Source of the DNA: JAGLOK01 sp963676355
GTDB taxonomy: Bacteria; Bacillota; Clostridia; Christensenellales; UMGS416
NCBI GenBank assembly: GCA_963676355.1
Contig: OY781093.1
Coordinates: forward strand, 1,798,001 to 1,862,000
Reading direction: 5' to 3'
Length of the DNA stretch: 64,000 nt
The position numbers were made by a program, and so were the translations under genes. This document shows, in pieces, positions 14,409 through 24,327 of this stretch. Within the stretch, counting starts at the first letter, position 1. Each line of letters starts with the position of its first letter. Under the pieces are notes generated by a model. It saw nothing but the letters and a program-made list of their open reading frames with translations, ran no database searches and was not told the origin of the DNA.

Positions 14409-16508
14409 ATGGCAAAAGAAAAGAATGGGTTTACCAAACAATATATAACAAAATTAATTATAATTTTTATTATTGCCTCTTGTGTAGCGTTAGCGATTTT
14501 TGGAATTATTTCTTTAAATAATGCTAAAGATTCGCTCGCAGAAGAAAATAATGAATTAACTCAGCAAATGAACGATTTAATTGCTGAAGTAAAAGACATT
14601 AAAATTTTGCTTGAAAAAGGAAAAATTGAAAATACTGATAAAGTAGCAATCAACTTACCCGACGAAATAAAAGAAGATGATTCAGTTACAACAATCGAAA
14701 CGGCTTATAATATACTGCAAGATCAGTATAATTCTTTTATTAGTAATTTTACTATCATTATCACTATAATGAGTATATTAATAGCTATAATTGTAGTAAT
14801 TGTGCCAATTTTTAATTATTTATTTTTACAAAAAGACACTTTAAATTCGTTCAAAAATAATATGCAAAAACTTCATGAGGATAAAAAAGGTGAATTGGAT
14901 GTTTTAATTAAAGAAACAAGTGATGAAATAAAAGAAAACGGAGAAATTATTTTATTGCAGCAAAAAGTTCATGCTGCTATAGCGTCTGATGATATCAATG
15001 ATTTGTCGTTCAATTTAAAGCAAGACAAAAATATTGCTTACGCATATTTTATGACTACTCAAGTTTATTGGAAAAGAAAACAATACGAAAAAGTAATAGC
15101 AAGTTTGAAAAAATCGATAGATTATATTGACAATTCGGTTGCATACAGCAATTTAGGTTCGGCATATCTTAGCAAACCGGAGCCCGAGTATGATGAAGCA
15201 ATTAAGAACTATAAAAAAGCAATAGAGTTAGAGCCGGATAATGCGAGATATTATAACAGCCGTGGTATGACTTATCATTGGATAAACCGCTATGAAAAGG
15301 CATTGGAGGATTACGATAAAGCAATAGAGCTAGAGCCGGATAATGCGGAATATTACGACAACCGTGGTTGGACTTATCATTGGATGAAACGCTACGAAGA
15401 AGCATTGAAGGATTACGAAAAAGCAATAGAGCTAGAGCCGGATAATGCGAGATATTATAACAGCCGTGGTTGGACTTATCATGCGATGAAACGCTACGAA
15501 GAAGCATTGAAGGATAGCGATAAAGCAATAGAGCTAGAGCCGGATAATGCGAGATATTACAACAACCGTGGTTGGACTTATCATTGGATGAAACGCTACG
15601 AAGAAGCATTGAAGGATTACGATAAAGCAATAGAGCTAGAACCGGATAATGCGGAATATTACAACAACCGTAGTATGACTTATCATTGGATAAACCGCTA
15701 TGAAAAGGCATTGGAGGATTACGATAAAGCAATAGAGCTAGAGCCTGATGATGTGCTATATTACTACAGCCGAGGTGTGACTTATCATGCGATGAAACGC
15801 TATGAAGAAGCATTGAAGGATAGCGATAAAGCAATAGAGCTAGAGCCGGATAATGCGTTATATTATAACAGCCGAGGTGTGATTTATCATGCGATGAAAC
15901 GCTATGAAGAAGCATTGAAGGATAGCGATAAAGCAATAGAGCTAGAGCCGGATAATGCGTTATATTATAACAGCCGTGGTTGGGTTTATCATGCGATGAA
16001 ACGCTATAAAGAAGCATTGAGGGATTGCGATAAAGCAATAGAGCTAGAGCCGGATAATGCTGATTATATTGCGACGTATGCATATTCTTGTTTTAAGGTT
16101 AATAAGTATGAGGAAGCTGTTACAGAAATAAATAAATCCCTGCACCTTGACAGTGGGTTGGCATTCGGGTATAGAACAAGAGGAAGGATAGAACTTAAGA
16201 ATGCTAAACTTAATCATCAGAAGTGTCCGAGCTCTGCTTTAGATGATTTTACTAAAGCAATTGAGATAGAGAACAGTTCTGTGAATGCTACATATCATTA
16301 CCATTCACGTGCAGAATACTACTTATATGTTGAGGAATATGATAAAGCTTATGACGACTTGCAAAAGGCACTTAAGCTGAATGATAGGAATCAATATGCT
16401 TGCTTTTATCTGAGCAAATACTGGGAGAAGATGGGTGACGATAAAAAAGCGAAAGAAAATTATGACTTAGCTATAAAGCTTCGTTATATCCACGAGGATG
16501 ATGAGTAA
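14409..16508 (+). CDS. Membrane-anchored tetratricopeptide repeat protein
   Basis: 699 residues with GAGGT before ATG. Two hydrophobic segments (about residues 13-33 and 110-140) flank a short region with a coiled coil, so the N-terminus is membrane-anchored and the long C-terminal part is probably cytoplasmic. From about residue 260 there are at least eight near-identical 34-residue TPR units (for example NSRGWTYHAMKRYEEALKD, then YDKAIELEPDNA), followed by several diverged TPRs to the end. TPR arrays bind partner proteins; no partner can be named. Repeat number is likely to vary between strains because the DNA units are almost identical. Confidence 0.88.
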   Translation: MAKEKNGFTKQYITKLIIIFIIASCVALAIFGIISLNNAKDSLAEENNELTQQMNDLIAEVKDIKILLEKGKIENTDKVAINLPDEIKEDDSVTTIETAYNILQDQYNSFISNFTIIITIMSILIAIIVVIVPIFNYLFLQKDTLNSFKNNMQKLHEDKKGELDVLIKETSDEIKENGEIILLQQKVHAAIASDDINDLSFNLKQDKNIAYAYFMTTQVYWKRKQYEKVIASLKKSIDYIDNSVAYSNLGSAYLSKPEPEYDEAIKNYKKAIELEPDNARYYNSRGMTYHWINRYEKALEDYDKAIELEPDNAEYYDNRGWTYHWMKRYEEALKDYEKAIELEPDNARYYNSRGWTYHAMKRYEEALKDSDKAIELEPDNARYYNNRGWTYHWMKRYEEALKDYDKAIELEPDNAEYYNNRSMTYHWINRYEKALEDYDKAIELEPDDVLYYYSRGVTYHAMKRYEEALKDSDKAIELEPDNALYYNSRGVIYHAMKRYEEALKDSDKAIELEPDNALYYNSRGWVYHAMKRYKEALRDCDKAIELEPDNADYIATYAYSCFKVNKYEEAVTEINKSLHLDSGLAFGYRTRGRIELKNAKLNHQKCPSSALDDFTKAIEIENSSVNATYHYHSRAEYYLYVEEYDKAYDDLQKALKLNDRNQYACFYLSKYWEKMGDDKKAKENYDLAIKLRYIHEDDE
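15244..16060 (+). repeat. Eight near-identical 102-bp coding repeats (TPR units)
   Basis: Each unit contains 'gcaatagagctagagccgga' and 'gaaacgctatgaagaagc' variants, with periodicity 102 bp. The DNA-level identity, beyond what protein conservation needs, indicates recent tandem expansion or homogenisation. Confidence 0.85.
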
Positions 16509-16830
16509 ACTTCTTACCGACGTTTCAACATCTGCTGACGATGGAAGGCGAACTTATTATATTTTAGCTTTAACTAAACAATGAATTAAAAGTGCGGGGG
16601 AGCGAAGCGACACCGCAAAAAAAAAGAAAAAAAGTTTCCTCGCCAGTGCATAGCTCGCAAAAAAACTAACCCCCCTGCGAGGAGAGCTTTGCGGGAGAAA
16701 AACAAAAAATCAACCCCCTTTTTAAAATTCCCATTTGTATTTTTCCGTTAAAAAGAGTAAAATTATTGTAATGACTAAACCAAAACAAACTATGCGAACT
16801 CAACCGGCAAAGACACAATCGGAGATGGGT
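16509..16830. other. Gene-free stretch with CCTCGC...TGCGAGG hairpin element
   Basis: It contains 'gagcgaagcgacaccgc' near 16592 and a CCTCGCCAG...CTGCGAGGAG inverted element (about 16637-16684). Relatives of this element occur near 17571-17622 and 31814-31860. I see no gene. Confidence 0.5.
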
Positions 16831-17511
16831 ATGAAAATTAAAATCATAGTTTTTCTTCTTATTATTTCGCTTTTATTAGCCTCCTGCTCACCAAAAGAGG
16901 AGGAGCCAGTTCCTACGCCAACACAGCCCGTAACACCCACGCCCACGATAAATGTGACTGCGGAGCCAACACCCGCACCCACACCGACACCGGAGCCAAC
17001 GCCGGAAATGGTCGATGTTGTCTTCGGCTATGTGGTGATGACGTATGATACGTCAATACTGGTTGTGCGCGAAGAGGCGGATAAGAGTTCCGATAAAGTT
17101 ACTAAGCTTACAAATAACACTATAGTGGAAATACTCGAGGAGCTGGATGAGTGGTACAAAGTGCAGGTGGGCGATAAAGTCGGATATGTCTATAAGGATT
17201 ATATAAAATTTGTAACGGCGACATCCGTTCCTGTGGGCACGCTCATATCAGAAATTGTAACACCTACTCCCGTAGGCGGAGAGAAAGTTTGGATTAATGT
17301 CGAAACGTTAAACATTCGCGCCAAGCCGGAAAGCGACGCTTCTATTGTCGGGAAAATATATTTTGGCGATTCAGCCCATGGGATACTCGAAGGCGAATGG
17401 ATGTACATAACATATAAAGGCGTAACGGGGTATATCTTCTTTGGCGAGCTGGATTCAGGACGAAAATCAGCCGTGTATGACAATGGGGATTTAGAACCAC
17501 TGCCCACGTAA
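16831..17511 (+). CDS. Lipoprotein with two bacterial SH3 domains
   Basis: 226 residues from ATG 16831 (GGAG six bases upstream). The lipobox LLLASC near residues 14-19 marks a lipoprotein signal peptide. A Pro/Thr linker (residues ~25-65) precedes two SH3b domains at about 70-130 (ending VGDKVGYVYKDYI) and 150-212 (LNIRAKPESDASIVGKI...). SH3b domains bind cell-wall peptides, so this is probably a wall-facing binding protein. No catalytic domain is present. An upstream in-frame start would hide the signal peptide and is rejected. Confidence 0.88.
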   Translation: MKIKIIVFLLIISLLLASCSPKEEEPVPTPTQPVTPTPTINVTAEPTPAPTPTPEPTPEMVDVVFGYVVMTYDTSILVVREEADKSSDKVTKLTNNTIVEILEELDEWYKVQVGDKVGYVYKDYIKFVTATSVPVGTLISEIVTPTPVGGEKVWINVETLNIRAKPESDASIVGKIYFGDSAHGILEGEWMYITYKGVTGYIFFGELDSGRKSAVYDNGDLEPLPT

Positions 17512-17847
17512 AATGACTTTTCCTGCATAATTTAGTTCCTGACGAGCTAAAGGGAAATATAAACGAAAAATATCCTCGCAAGTTTCTGGCTTTGAAAAAA
17601 GCTAAAGACATCTGCGAGGATTTTGTTTTGCTTGAAAAATGCAAGCAATTAACTGTGTTTTCCAACAAATTTCAGGTAAAGTGTTTAAGTTCCGATATAA
17701 GAATTATGATATAATAAAGGAAAACTATAATACTTAAATCAATTAACCAATCAATTCATCACATAACTAACCTAAATAAGCTAATTACAAATCGAATCCG
17801 TAATAAAAAGCAGTTAAAAGCTTAAGCTTTTGACAAAAGAGGGTATT

Positions 17848-18810
17848 ATGACAAATAAAAAAAGTGTTATTTTAAAGTATGCGATAGTGGGGGTGCTGTT
17901 TGGGTTGATATTTCCATTCGGAGCGTTTATTTTTGAGATGGTTCTAAATGATATTCCCGTAAATTTAAGGCTGATCGGGACATTGCATCAATCAAACAGA
18001 TTGTTGTTTATGATTGATTCAGCACCGTTATTTTTAGGGCTGTTTGCAATGTACGGAGGTATATTAAAGTATAGATCCGACAAAATGAATGAAACAAATA
18101 AAAAGGAGCTAAACGAAGCTTTTAACGGACAAGTGGAAACTCACAAGATTACGATGGAACTGGTGGACTTCATTATGGGTACGGTAGAAAAGCTGGTTAA
18201 TAATATCAGAGTGATTTCGGATGAATCCAACAATGTAATGCAATTGGTAGAGTCTACTGTCCAGCAGATGAAGGAATCGGACAAGATAATAGCCAGCAGC
18301 TATGATGAAGCTGTGGAAATAAAAAAGATTATAGTCAATAATTCAGACGATGCAGAAAAACTTACAAAAAATTCTCAAGACATTATGAATATTATACAGA
18401 TTATGAATACTGTGTTCAGAAAAATAAATTTACTGTCTATAAATGCATCCATCGAAGCAGTGAAAGCAGGGGAGCAGGGAGTGGGTTTTAGCGTCATAGC
18501 TCAGGATATCACGCAATTAGCAAGAGAGACTAAATCTTCAGTTGAAAATATTCAGCTGCAAACCCAAGATAATATTGCCTTAACAAAAAGCAACTATGAG
18601 TATTTTCAGCAAATCAAAAAAAATATCGAGCTGTTTATAAAGGATTTCGGGGAAATGCATGTGGAGCTTAAGCGAGTTGTTGATGAGATGCTAAAGGTGA
18701 AAAACAGCACAGAAAATATAACGGGGAAGATAAACGTTTTTAATAGTTCGCTTAAAAGTCTGGAAGAAAAAATGCACCATGTAACAAAAAGCACAGAGTT
18801 ACAGCATTAA
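17848..18810 (+). CDS. Methyl-accepting chemotaxis-like signalling protein
   Basis: 320 residues from ATG 17848 (GAGGG five bases upstream). Two hydrophobic segments (about 8-30 and 50-70) anchor the protein with almost no extracellular sensor domain. The C-terminal coiled coil carries the hairpin tip of MCPs near residues 190-215 (INLLSINASIEAVKAGEQGV...), a slightly diverged form of the usual 'NLLALNAAIEAARAGE'. It lacks a recognisable HAMP domain and a sensor, so it probably reads membrane or intracellular state. No other chemotaxis genes are nearby. Confidence 0.82.
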   Translation: MTNKKSVILKYAIVGVLFGLIFPFGAFIFEMVLNDIPVNLRLIGTLHQSNRLLFMIDSAPLFLGLFAMYGGILKYRSDKMNETNKKELNEAFNGQVETHKITMELVDFIMGTVEKLVNNIRVISDESNNVMQLVESTVQQMKESDKIIASSYDEAVEIKKIIVNNSDDAEKLTKNSQDIMNIIQIMNTVFRKINLLSINASIEAVKAGEQGVGFSVIAQDITQLARETKSSVENIQLQTQDNIALTKSNYEYFQQIKKNIELFIKDFGEMHVELKRVVDEMLKVKNSTENITGKINVFNSSLKSLEEKMHHVTKSTELQH

Positions 18811-18834
18811 GACAATGATCCAACGTGAATAAAT

Positions 18835-19431
18835 TCACCTGTCATTAAATCCAATCCCGTCAAAAATCTTATCCCGATATTTTTCAATGCGCGCTTTTCG
18901 TGTGTCGGATTTTTTAGCAGATGAAAAATAATAGAGATAGCCGCGCTGCCGACCGGGAGTCAAAGCATAAAAAGCATCGCGGAAAGCTGAGTCTTCTAAA
19001 AAGGCATCGCGCAGTTCCTCGGGCACTATATATTCCTCAGTCGATTTAAACTCAGGCTTGCGGCCTTCTTTTTGCGCTAAAACAGCCTCGGCGATATAGT
19101 CTTTAATGTCGCGCTCCATATCGTCAATTTGCTTTTTGGATTCAAAGCGCATCTGGCGGCCGGCTTGCACATTTGCAGTTTGTTGGATGAGAAGATTCTT
19201 CGGGTCATTCATCACTGCACCATTTATAAACAGTATCGCGCAATAATTTTTAAAACCGTGAATGAGTGCGATGTTTTCATCGCCTGAGCTGTAGCATGGC
19301 TTTCCCCACTTAAGCTCTTCGGACAAGTCGAATTGATTAAATATCTTTCTGAGCGCTAAATATGATTCGTGCCATTCTGTATCAATGGAAAAGAAATCAT
19401 CCAAGCTATATGCAGTCATCTTTTTTGTCAT
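18835..19431 (-). CDS. YdeI family protein (DUF1801 plus OmdA-like C-terminus)
   Basis: 198 residues from ATG 19431, which has AGGAG upstream. The N-terminal DUF1801-type domain includes 'EELKWGKPCYSS' near 40 and 'CAILFINGAVM' near 65. The C-terminal region (residues ~130-195) includes 'VPEELRDAFLEDSAFRDAFY' and 'LTPGRQRGYLYYFSSAKKSD', the hallmark of the YdeI/OmdA bacteriocin-protection family. The molecular function is not established. It is followed on the same strand by the related DUF1801 gene's upstream region, so the two may be functionally linked. Confidence 0.88.
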   Translation of the reverse strand: MTKKMTAYSLDDFFSIDTEWHESYLALRKIFNQFDLSEELKWGKPCYSSGDENIALIHGFKNYCAILFINGAVMNDPKNLLIQQTANVQAGRQMRFESKKQIDDMERDIKDYIAEAVLAQKEGRKPEFKSTEEYIVPEELRDAFLEDSAFRDAFYALTPGRQRGYLYYFSSAKKSDTRKARIEKYRDKIFDGIGFNDR

Positions 19432-19491
19432 TTTGTGCTCCTTTTTATGCCGCACATAAATTTGCAGACTATATACTATATAAGATCTTTT

Positions 19492-19833
19492 CTACACACT
19501 GCGCAGTATGGTTTCAATCTCGTTTTTTGCCTGCTCGCTTAAAAGGGTTACAACCCAAGAGGTGGCAAGAAGACTGTCGGATGCGTCTTTAAAATATCCG
19601 CTAGCTTTTTCCGTCACGCCAAAAGTCACCCGCTTTTCCACGTTTATAAAAAACAGCACTGGCTTCTTGTCAGACAGGGCATATCCGGGCATGCCATACC
19701 ACAAGCGTGGCTTGAGCTTTGGATTAATTTCCATTATGAGCTTATGAAGGTCAAAAGCGAGAAATTTGTTATCACCCTTGTATGAATTGATTTTTCTAAG
19801 CACCTGAGTTTTGCCGTCAGTTTTATTGATCAT
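19492..19833 (-). CDS. DUF1801 domain protein
   Basis: 113 residues. 'LHKLIMEINPKLKPRLWYGMPGYAL' and 'VLFFINVEKRVTFGVT' match the DUF1801 fold shared with the neighbouring YdeI protein and frataxin-like small proteins. Function unknown, probably cytoplasmic. Transcribed just upstream of the YdeI gene, 60 bp apart. Confidence 0.78.
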   Translation of the reverse strand: MINKTDGKTQVLRKINSYKGDNKFLAFDLHKLIMEINPKLKPRLWYGMPGYALSDKKPVLFFINVEKRVTFGVTEKASGYFKDASDSLLATSWVVTLLSEQAKNEIETILRSV

Positions 19834-19916
19834 AATTACTCCTGCACAAATTTCGTTATAAATATTGTACCATAATCAGATGAAATAGAAACTGCTTAGA
19901 AAAAAGCGTGAGCGTT

Positions 19917-22160
19917 TTAAGCAACCTTCCTGCTGTAGACAACAACACCCCAAACAACAGCCATCACGCCCACAAGAACGATTATTATCCAAATCGGTAT
20001 ATTGGAGCTGGCTTTGCCACTAGGGGATTCAATATTATACGAGCCGAGTGCGACTTCATCATCATTTACCATGACAAGGGTTATACTGCCATCCTCATTA
20101 TTCCATCCATCAAATATCTCAATTGTCAGCATGCCGTTTTCTGAGGTGTCAATGGGAACAATCTGACCACTGGGCAGCATTACTGCGCTTGTTCCCTGCG
20201 GCAGGGAAGTGACATCTATATTAACAACGGTTTTCCCATCATCAGTGCTTACCACATCAGTTGTTATAGCTGACGGTGGTGTCTGTGTCTGCGTAGGAAG
20301 GGGTGTTTCGGATATAGCTGGCGCCGGTGAGGCCGTAACCTCTCCCGATGGCGCAGGGGTTTGCGTTGCTGAAGGTTCTGGAGACGGTGTCGGTGCGGGA
20401 GTATTTGTGGTAGATGCGGTGCGCCGTGGTGTGGCAGTGGGAGCAGTAGTCGGTGAAGGCGTCACTGTCGGGACTGCTGTCGGTGTCGGAGTTGGAGTCG
20501 GGGGTAATGTCCATTTTGCATAGAGGGTAACATCAGTTGATGGTGCATATAAACTTCCGGCTGAATAGGTTGCTCCACTGCCGTTTGCCGCAGTGTTCCA
20601 GCCTGCAAAGTCGTATCCATTTTTTGAAAAGCCTGTGGAGCTTGACAATGTTGTGCTTTTTCCTAATGCAATAGCTACGGAGTCTGGTGTGGTGCCACTG
20701 CCTCCGTTTATATTATATTCAAGTATCTTTAAAGCAAAATATCCACCTTTAGCATCTGTCCAAGAAGGATCAACGGTAATTCCATAAACTGAATTGCTGC
20801 TAAAAATCAACGGATATTGTGCATCATCGTCTGCTTTATGGACATTGCCAGAGCTTAACGATGGCGGGATGCAGTAGTTATTTTTCGAAAAAACGATAGC
20901 TGTGCCTGATATTTGAAGCGTGCCTGAAACCTCTAGTTTACCATCTCCGATATCATATGGTGCGTTTGTGCCTCTTGCGGCATATACCATACCGCCTGAT
21001 ATTTTTATTGTGCCGCCTGAGGCGAAAGCACCACCACCGATGCCTGCGCCATTTTCTGTATTTTTGGCAGTAATAGTACCACCAGTAATGGTGATGACTC
21101 CGCCGTCGCCTTGAGAGCCACCGCCGATGCCTGCACCGCCATCTCCACTGGTTGCAGAGATAGTGCCGCCTGATATTGTTATATATCCACCGTCGCTTAA
21201 TTTTCCGCCGCCAATGCCTGCGCCCATATTACTTGACGTATTGATACTACCACCTTCAATGATGATAAAGTCACCATTGCCACTGTTTCCGCCGCCTATA
21301 CCTGCACCTGAGACACTGGATGCATTGATTGTGCCGCCTGAAATGGTGATATTACCGCTGCTTGCATTACTTCCACCGCCTATACCTGAACCATTAGTGT
21401 CGGATGCTGTGACATTGCCACCATAGATGTAGATATTACCTCCACTTGCATTGATTCCACCGCCGATGCCTGCACCACCATCTCCGCCTGTTGAGACGAC
21501 AGTGCCGTTTTCTATGCTAATTGTTCCGCCATTTCTGCCGTATCCACCACCGATACCTGCGCTGTCTGGTCCGCCGTATGCTGTAACATTTCCGCCGGAT
21601 ATTGTAGTTATACCCCCATAGCCGTTTCTGCTGCCACCAATACCTGCACCTCCGCATACTCCACCGCTTGCAGTGATATCGCCTCCTGCTATGGTTATAG
21701 TGCCGCCGCTTTCACTTACATTTCCGCCGATGCCCGCACCGCCGTTGTATCCGCCTGTTGCGGATAGAGAGCCTGTACCATTTATTGTAAGCGAAGTGGT
21801 GCCACCGACATTGATTCCCGACTGATATTCTCCGCTCTTAAAGCTGGAAGCACCTACTAAAGTGAGAGTATTGTCTGTGCCTGTAAAGGCTAATGCATTT
21901 AAATCAGTGGTGGCTCTAACATCGATGATTAAATTTTCTATTGTAAGATGTACACCGCTACCGCAAATAATAGCGACATTTTTACTTCCGGTGATGGTTG
22001 CTGTGGCACCCGCATCAACGGTAATTATATCGCCATCGCTAACTGTTGATATGTTAAAAGTTTCACCGTCAGACACGGTATAAGTAGTTGCGAATGCTGG
22101 CATAGGAACAAGCGATATAAGTAAAAATACCGCAACTGTGACGACTATCTTTTTTTTCAT
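19917..22160 (-). CDS. Surface protein: Gly-rich beta-helix, InlB repeat, Thr/Pro stalk, TM anchor
   Basis: 747 residues from ATG 22160 (GAGG five bases upstream). The signal peptide ends at about residue 25 (PMPAFA). Residues ~80-430 carry about fifteen repeats with GAGIGGG, predicting a long parallel beta-helix. An InlB-type B-repeat (GYDFAGWNTAANGSG...TLYAKW) sits near 500-560. A Thr/Pro-rich stalk follows, then a conserved ~75-residue domain beginning TTDVVSTDDGKTVVNIDV, and a C-terminal TM helix ending YSRKVA. It has no LPXTG motif. It shares its C-terminal module with four neighbouring genes, pointing to a surface adhesin family with exchangeable heads. Confidence 0.85.
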   Translation of the reverse strand: MKKKIVVTVAVFLLISLVPMPAFATTYTVSDGETFNISTVSDGDIITVDAGATATITGSKNVAIICGSGVHLTIENLIIDVRATTDLNALAFTGTDNTLTLVGASSFKSGEYQSGINVGGTTSLTINGTGSLSATGGYNGGAGIGGNVSESGGTITIAGGDITASGGVCGGAGIGGSRNGYGGITTISGGNVTAYGGPDSAGIGGGYGRNGGTISIENGTVVSTGGDGGAGIGGGINASGGNIYIYGGNVTASDTNGSGIGGGSNASSGNITISGGTINASSVSGAGIGGGNSGNGDFIIIEGGSINTSSNMGAGIGGGKLSDGGYITISGGTISATSGDGGAGIGGGSQGDGGVITITGGTITAKNTENGAGIGGGAFASGGTIKISGGMVYAARGTNAPYDIGDGKLEVSGTLQISGTAIVFSKNNYCIPPSLSSGNVHKADDDAQYPLIFSSNSVYGITVDPSWTDAKGGYFALKILEYNINGGSGTTPDSVAIALGKSTTLSSSTGFSKNGYDFAGWNTAANGSGATYSAGSLYAPSTDVTLYAKWTLPPTPTPTPTAVPTVTPSPTTAPTATPRRTASTTNTPAPTPSPEPSATQTPAPSGEVTASPAPAISETPLPTQTQTPPSAITTDVVSTDDGKTVVNIDVTSLPQGTSAVMLPSGQIVPIDTSENGMLTIEIFDGWNNEDGSITLVMVNDDEVALGSYNIESPSGKASSNIPIWIIIVLVGVMAVVWGVVVYSRKVA

Positions 22161-22250
22161 GAGGGCCTCTTCCAAAATATATTCGCAAGTCAACAGTATA
22201 AGGTGTAAAAGTATTTATTAAAAGATAAATATTAATTTCCTTATACAAAA

Positions 22251-22275
22251 AGCCACCCCGAAGGATGGCTTTGAC
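22251..22275 (-). terminator. Terminator between surface-protein genes
   Basis: AAGCCACCC/GGATGGCTT with loop CGAA and flanking A/T runs. It lies just beyond the stop of the 22297-24150 gene. The same hairpin recurs at 24280-24303. Confidence 0.7.
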
Positions 22276-22296
22276 TGTCTTAATGATACTTATATA

Positions 22297-24150
22297 CTAT
22301 ATACGCTTATTTCGGCTGTTAAAATCCTTGCGCATTTTCTTGCCTACGAAAAAGAATAGCCAGAAGATTATAACCGCTCCGACTAAGAAGAATACCCATA
22401 TAGGAAAGCCTTGCTCGGCTGCTTTTTCTGCATTTTGTGGAATTAATATATTGTACGAACCAAGCGCAGTTTCATCTTCACCGATTGCAACGAATTCCAT
22501 TGTGCTGCCGTATGCTACAAGAGAGCTGTCCAATTCAAAAGTCAGCATTCCGTTTTGCGCGCTATCAATTGGCACTGTCTCGCCGTTTGGCAGCATTATA
22601 ACGGAAGTACCCTCGGGAAGAGAGCTTATGTCGATAGTCACCTGTGACTTGCCGTTGTCGCCACTTGTTACATCGCCTGTGATGGGAAGGGGAGTCGCTG
22701 TAGCTTGTGTGGGCGATATTGATATTGTTGCCTCCGGTGTGGCTGTAGCCTCTACCGATGTGGCAGGGGCTTGCGTTGCTGAAGGTTCGGGAGACGCCGT
22801 AGGTTCTGGTGTATTTGTGGTAGATGCGGTGCGTCGTGGTTTTGCAGTGGGAGCGGCTGTAGGTGTCGGAGTCGGAATATAAAGCCACTGTGCAACAAAT
22901 TCTATATCTGCATTAATTGCATATGATGCTCCCTCAGAGTAAGTAGCACTCCCGTCGTTCCATCCATTGAAGGTATAGCCGGATCTTGAAAAGCCTGAAG
23001 AGCTTGCAAGCGAGGCGGTGGTGTCTTTTACCTGTGTTACAGACTCAGGTATCGTGCCTGATCCGCCGTTTAAGTTGTAGCTGAGTGTTTTAAGTAGAAA
23101 AAGACCTCCTTTTGCGCTAGTCCATTCAGAATCAACCGATATTCCATATATTGAATTTTCTGAAAAAACAAGAGGATTTTTTTGCTGGTGACCATCGGGA
23201 ACTGACGGGGACAAACAGGTGTTGTTCCTTAAAAATACAGACGCCATTCCAGACACTTCAAAAGTACCGCCTGAACCTTCTTTGCCGGGGCCTATGTCGT
23301 ATATTGCCGAGCTTCCCTTTTTTGCATATACTTTACCGCCGTAAATTTTAATATTGCCACCACTGCCCCTTTTTCCTCCGCCGATGCCTGCTGAGTTTGA
23401 TCCACCCCTGGCGGTTATAGTGCCACCTTTGATAGTAATATTTCCGCCGTCTCCATCTATTCCTCCGCCGATACCTGAAGCTTCCCAGCCGCCAGTGACG
23501 TCTACAGTGCCGCCTTCAATTGTAATAGTTCCACCTTCTCCGTGATTACCGCCGCCGATACCGGCACCATTTGCTACATTGGATACTACAACATTTGCAC
23601 TGCCTTTAATGACTATGGTTCCGCCTGCAGCGCCATTTCCGCCACCAATACCGGCACCATTAAAGTTGCTATCTGCATTGACAGTACCGCTTTCAATAAT
23701 AATAGTTCCGCAACTTTGGTGATTATTGCCGCCGACACCTGCGCCACCCCAGCCACCTTTTGCAGTAATACTGCCAGTACCACTTATAGTTAAGGCAGTT
23801 GAACCGCCTACATTTATACCAGCCAAATCATCTACCGATGAAACCAAGTTTGTGCCGATGATCTCCAATGTATTTCCAGTACCGGTAAAAGATAGCGCGC
23901 AATCGGTAGAGTCGATAGTAGCAGAGTTTAGCACAAGATTTGTTCCTGCATCGCACTTAACAGATATTTTTCTTGAACCATTAAGGGTAACTTTTTCTGT
24001 TGTACTTATTTGAACTATATCGCCATCTAAATAAGATGATATATCGTATGTGCCACCTGAAGTTATAGTGTGGGTATCTGCTAATGATGTAACAGGAATA
24101 AGCGCAGCTAAAAGTATAGCGGCTATAAGTAGTGCGATATATCTTTTCAT
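22297..24150 (-). CDS. Surface protein: short beta-helix head, InlB repeat, type B tail
   Basis: 617 residues with GAGG before ATG and a signal peptide ending near residue 24 (VTSLA). Residues ~95-285 carry GAGIGGG-type repeats, fewer than in the downstream paralogue. An InlB B-repeat (GYTFNGWNDGSATYSEG...) is near 385-425, then a Thr/Pro stalk, the conserved domain (TSGDNGKSQVTIDISSLPEG...) and a TM tail ending GKKMRKDFNSRNKRI. This tail type is shared with the gene at 24328 but differs from the YSRKVA tail of the other three. The conserved domain is the most diverged of the five. Confidence 0.85.
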   Translation of the reverse strand: MKRYIALLIAAILLAALIPVTSLADTHTITSGGTYDISSYLDGDIVQISTTEKVTLNGSRKISVKCDAGTNLVLNSATIDSTDCALSFTGTGNTLEIIGTNLVSSVDDLAGINVGGSTALTISGTGSITAKGGWGGAGVGGNNHQSCGTIIIESGTVNADSNFNGAGIGGGNGAAGGTIVIKGSANVVVSNVANGAGIGGGNHGEGGTITIEGGTVDVTGGWEASGIGGGIDGDGGNITIKGGTITARGGSNSAGIGGGKRGSGGNIKIYGGKVYAKKGSSAIYDIGPGKEGSGGTFEVSGMASVFLRNNTCLSPSVPDGHQQKNPLVFSENSIYGISVDSEWTSAKGGLFLLKTLSYNLNGGSGTIPESVTQVKDTTASLASSSGFSRSGYTFNGWNDGSATYSEGASYAINADIEFVAQWLYIPTPTPTAAPTAKPRRTASTTNTPEPTASPEPSATQAPATSVEATATPEATISISPTQATATPLPITGDVTSGDNGKSQVTIDISSLPEGTSVIMLPNGETVPIDSAQNGMLTFELDSSLVAYGSTMEFVAIGEDETALGSYNILIPQNAEKAAEQGFPIWVFFLVGAVIIFWLFFFVGKKMRKDFNSRNKRI

Positions 24151-24279
24151 TTTAACCTCTTCAAATTATCTCTATTTATTTATGCATATCATGATATACA
24201 ATATATGCTTTAAATACAAGCTTATTGCTTTATTACATATAAAAAGCAACCTTTTATCCACTGCAGGAGACGATAAGAT

Positions 24280-24303
24280 AAAGCCACCCCGAAGGATGGC
24301 TTA
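24280..24303 (-). terminator. Terminator between surface-protein genes
   Basis: Same AAGCCACCC/GGATGGCTT hairpin as at 22251. About 70 bp around both hairpins are near-identical, showing that the gene plus its 3' flank was duplicated. Confidence 0.7.
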
Positions 24304-24327
24304 GACTATCTTAATGATACTTATATA

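Noticed and set aside
15202..16083. Long minus-strand frame (293 codons) opposite the TPR gene
   Set aside because: It is a shadow of the 102-bp TPR repeats, with periodic low-complexity translation and no start signals.
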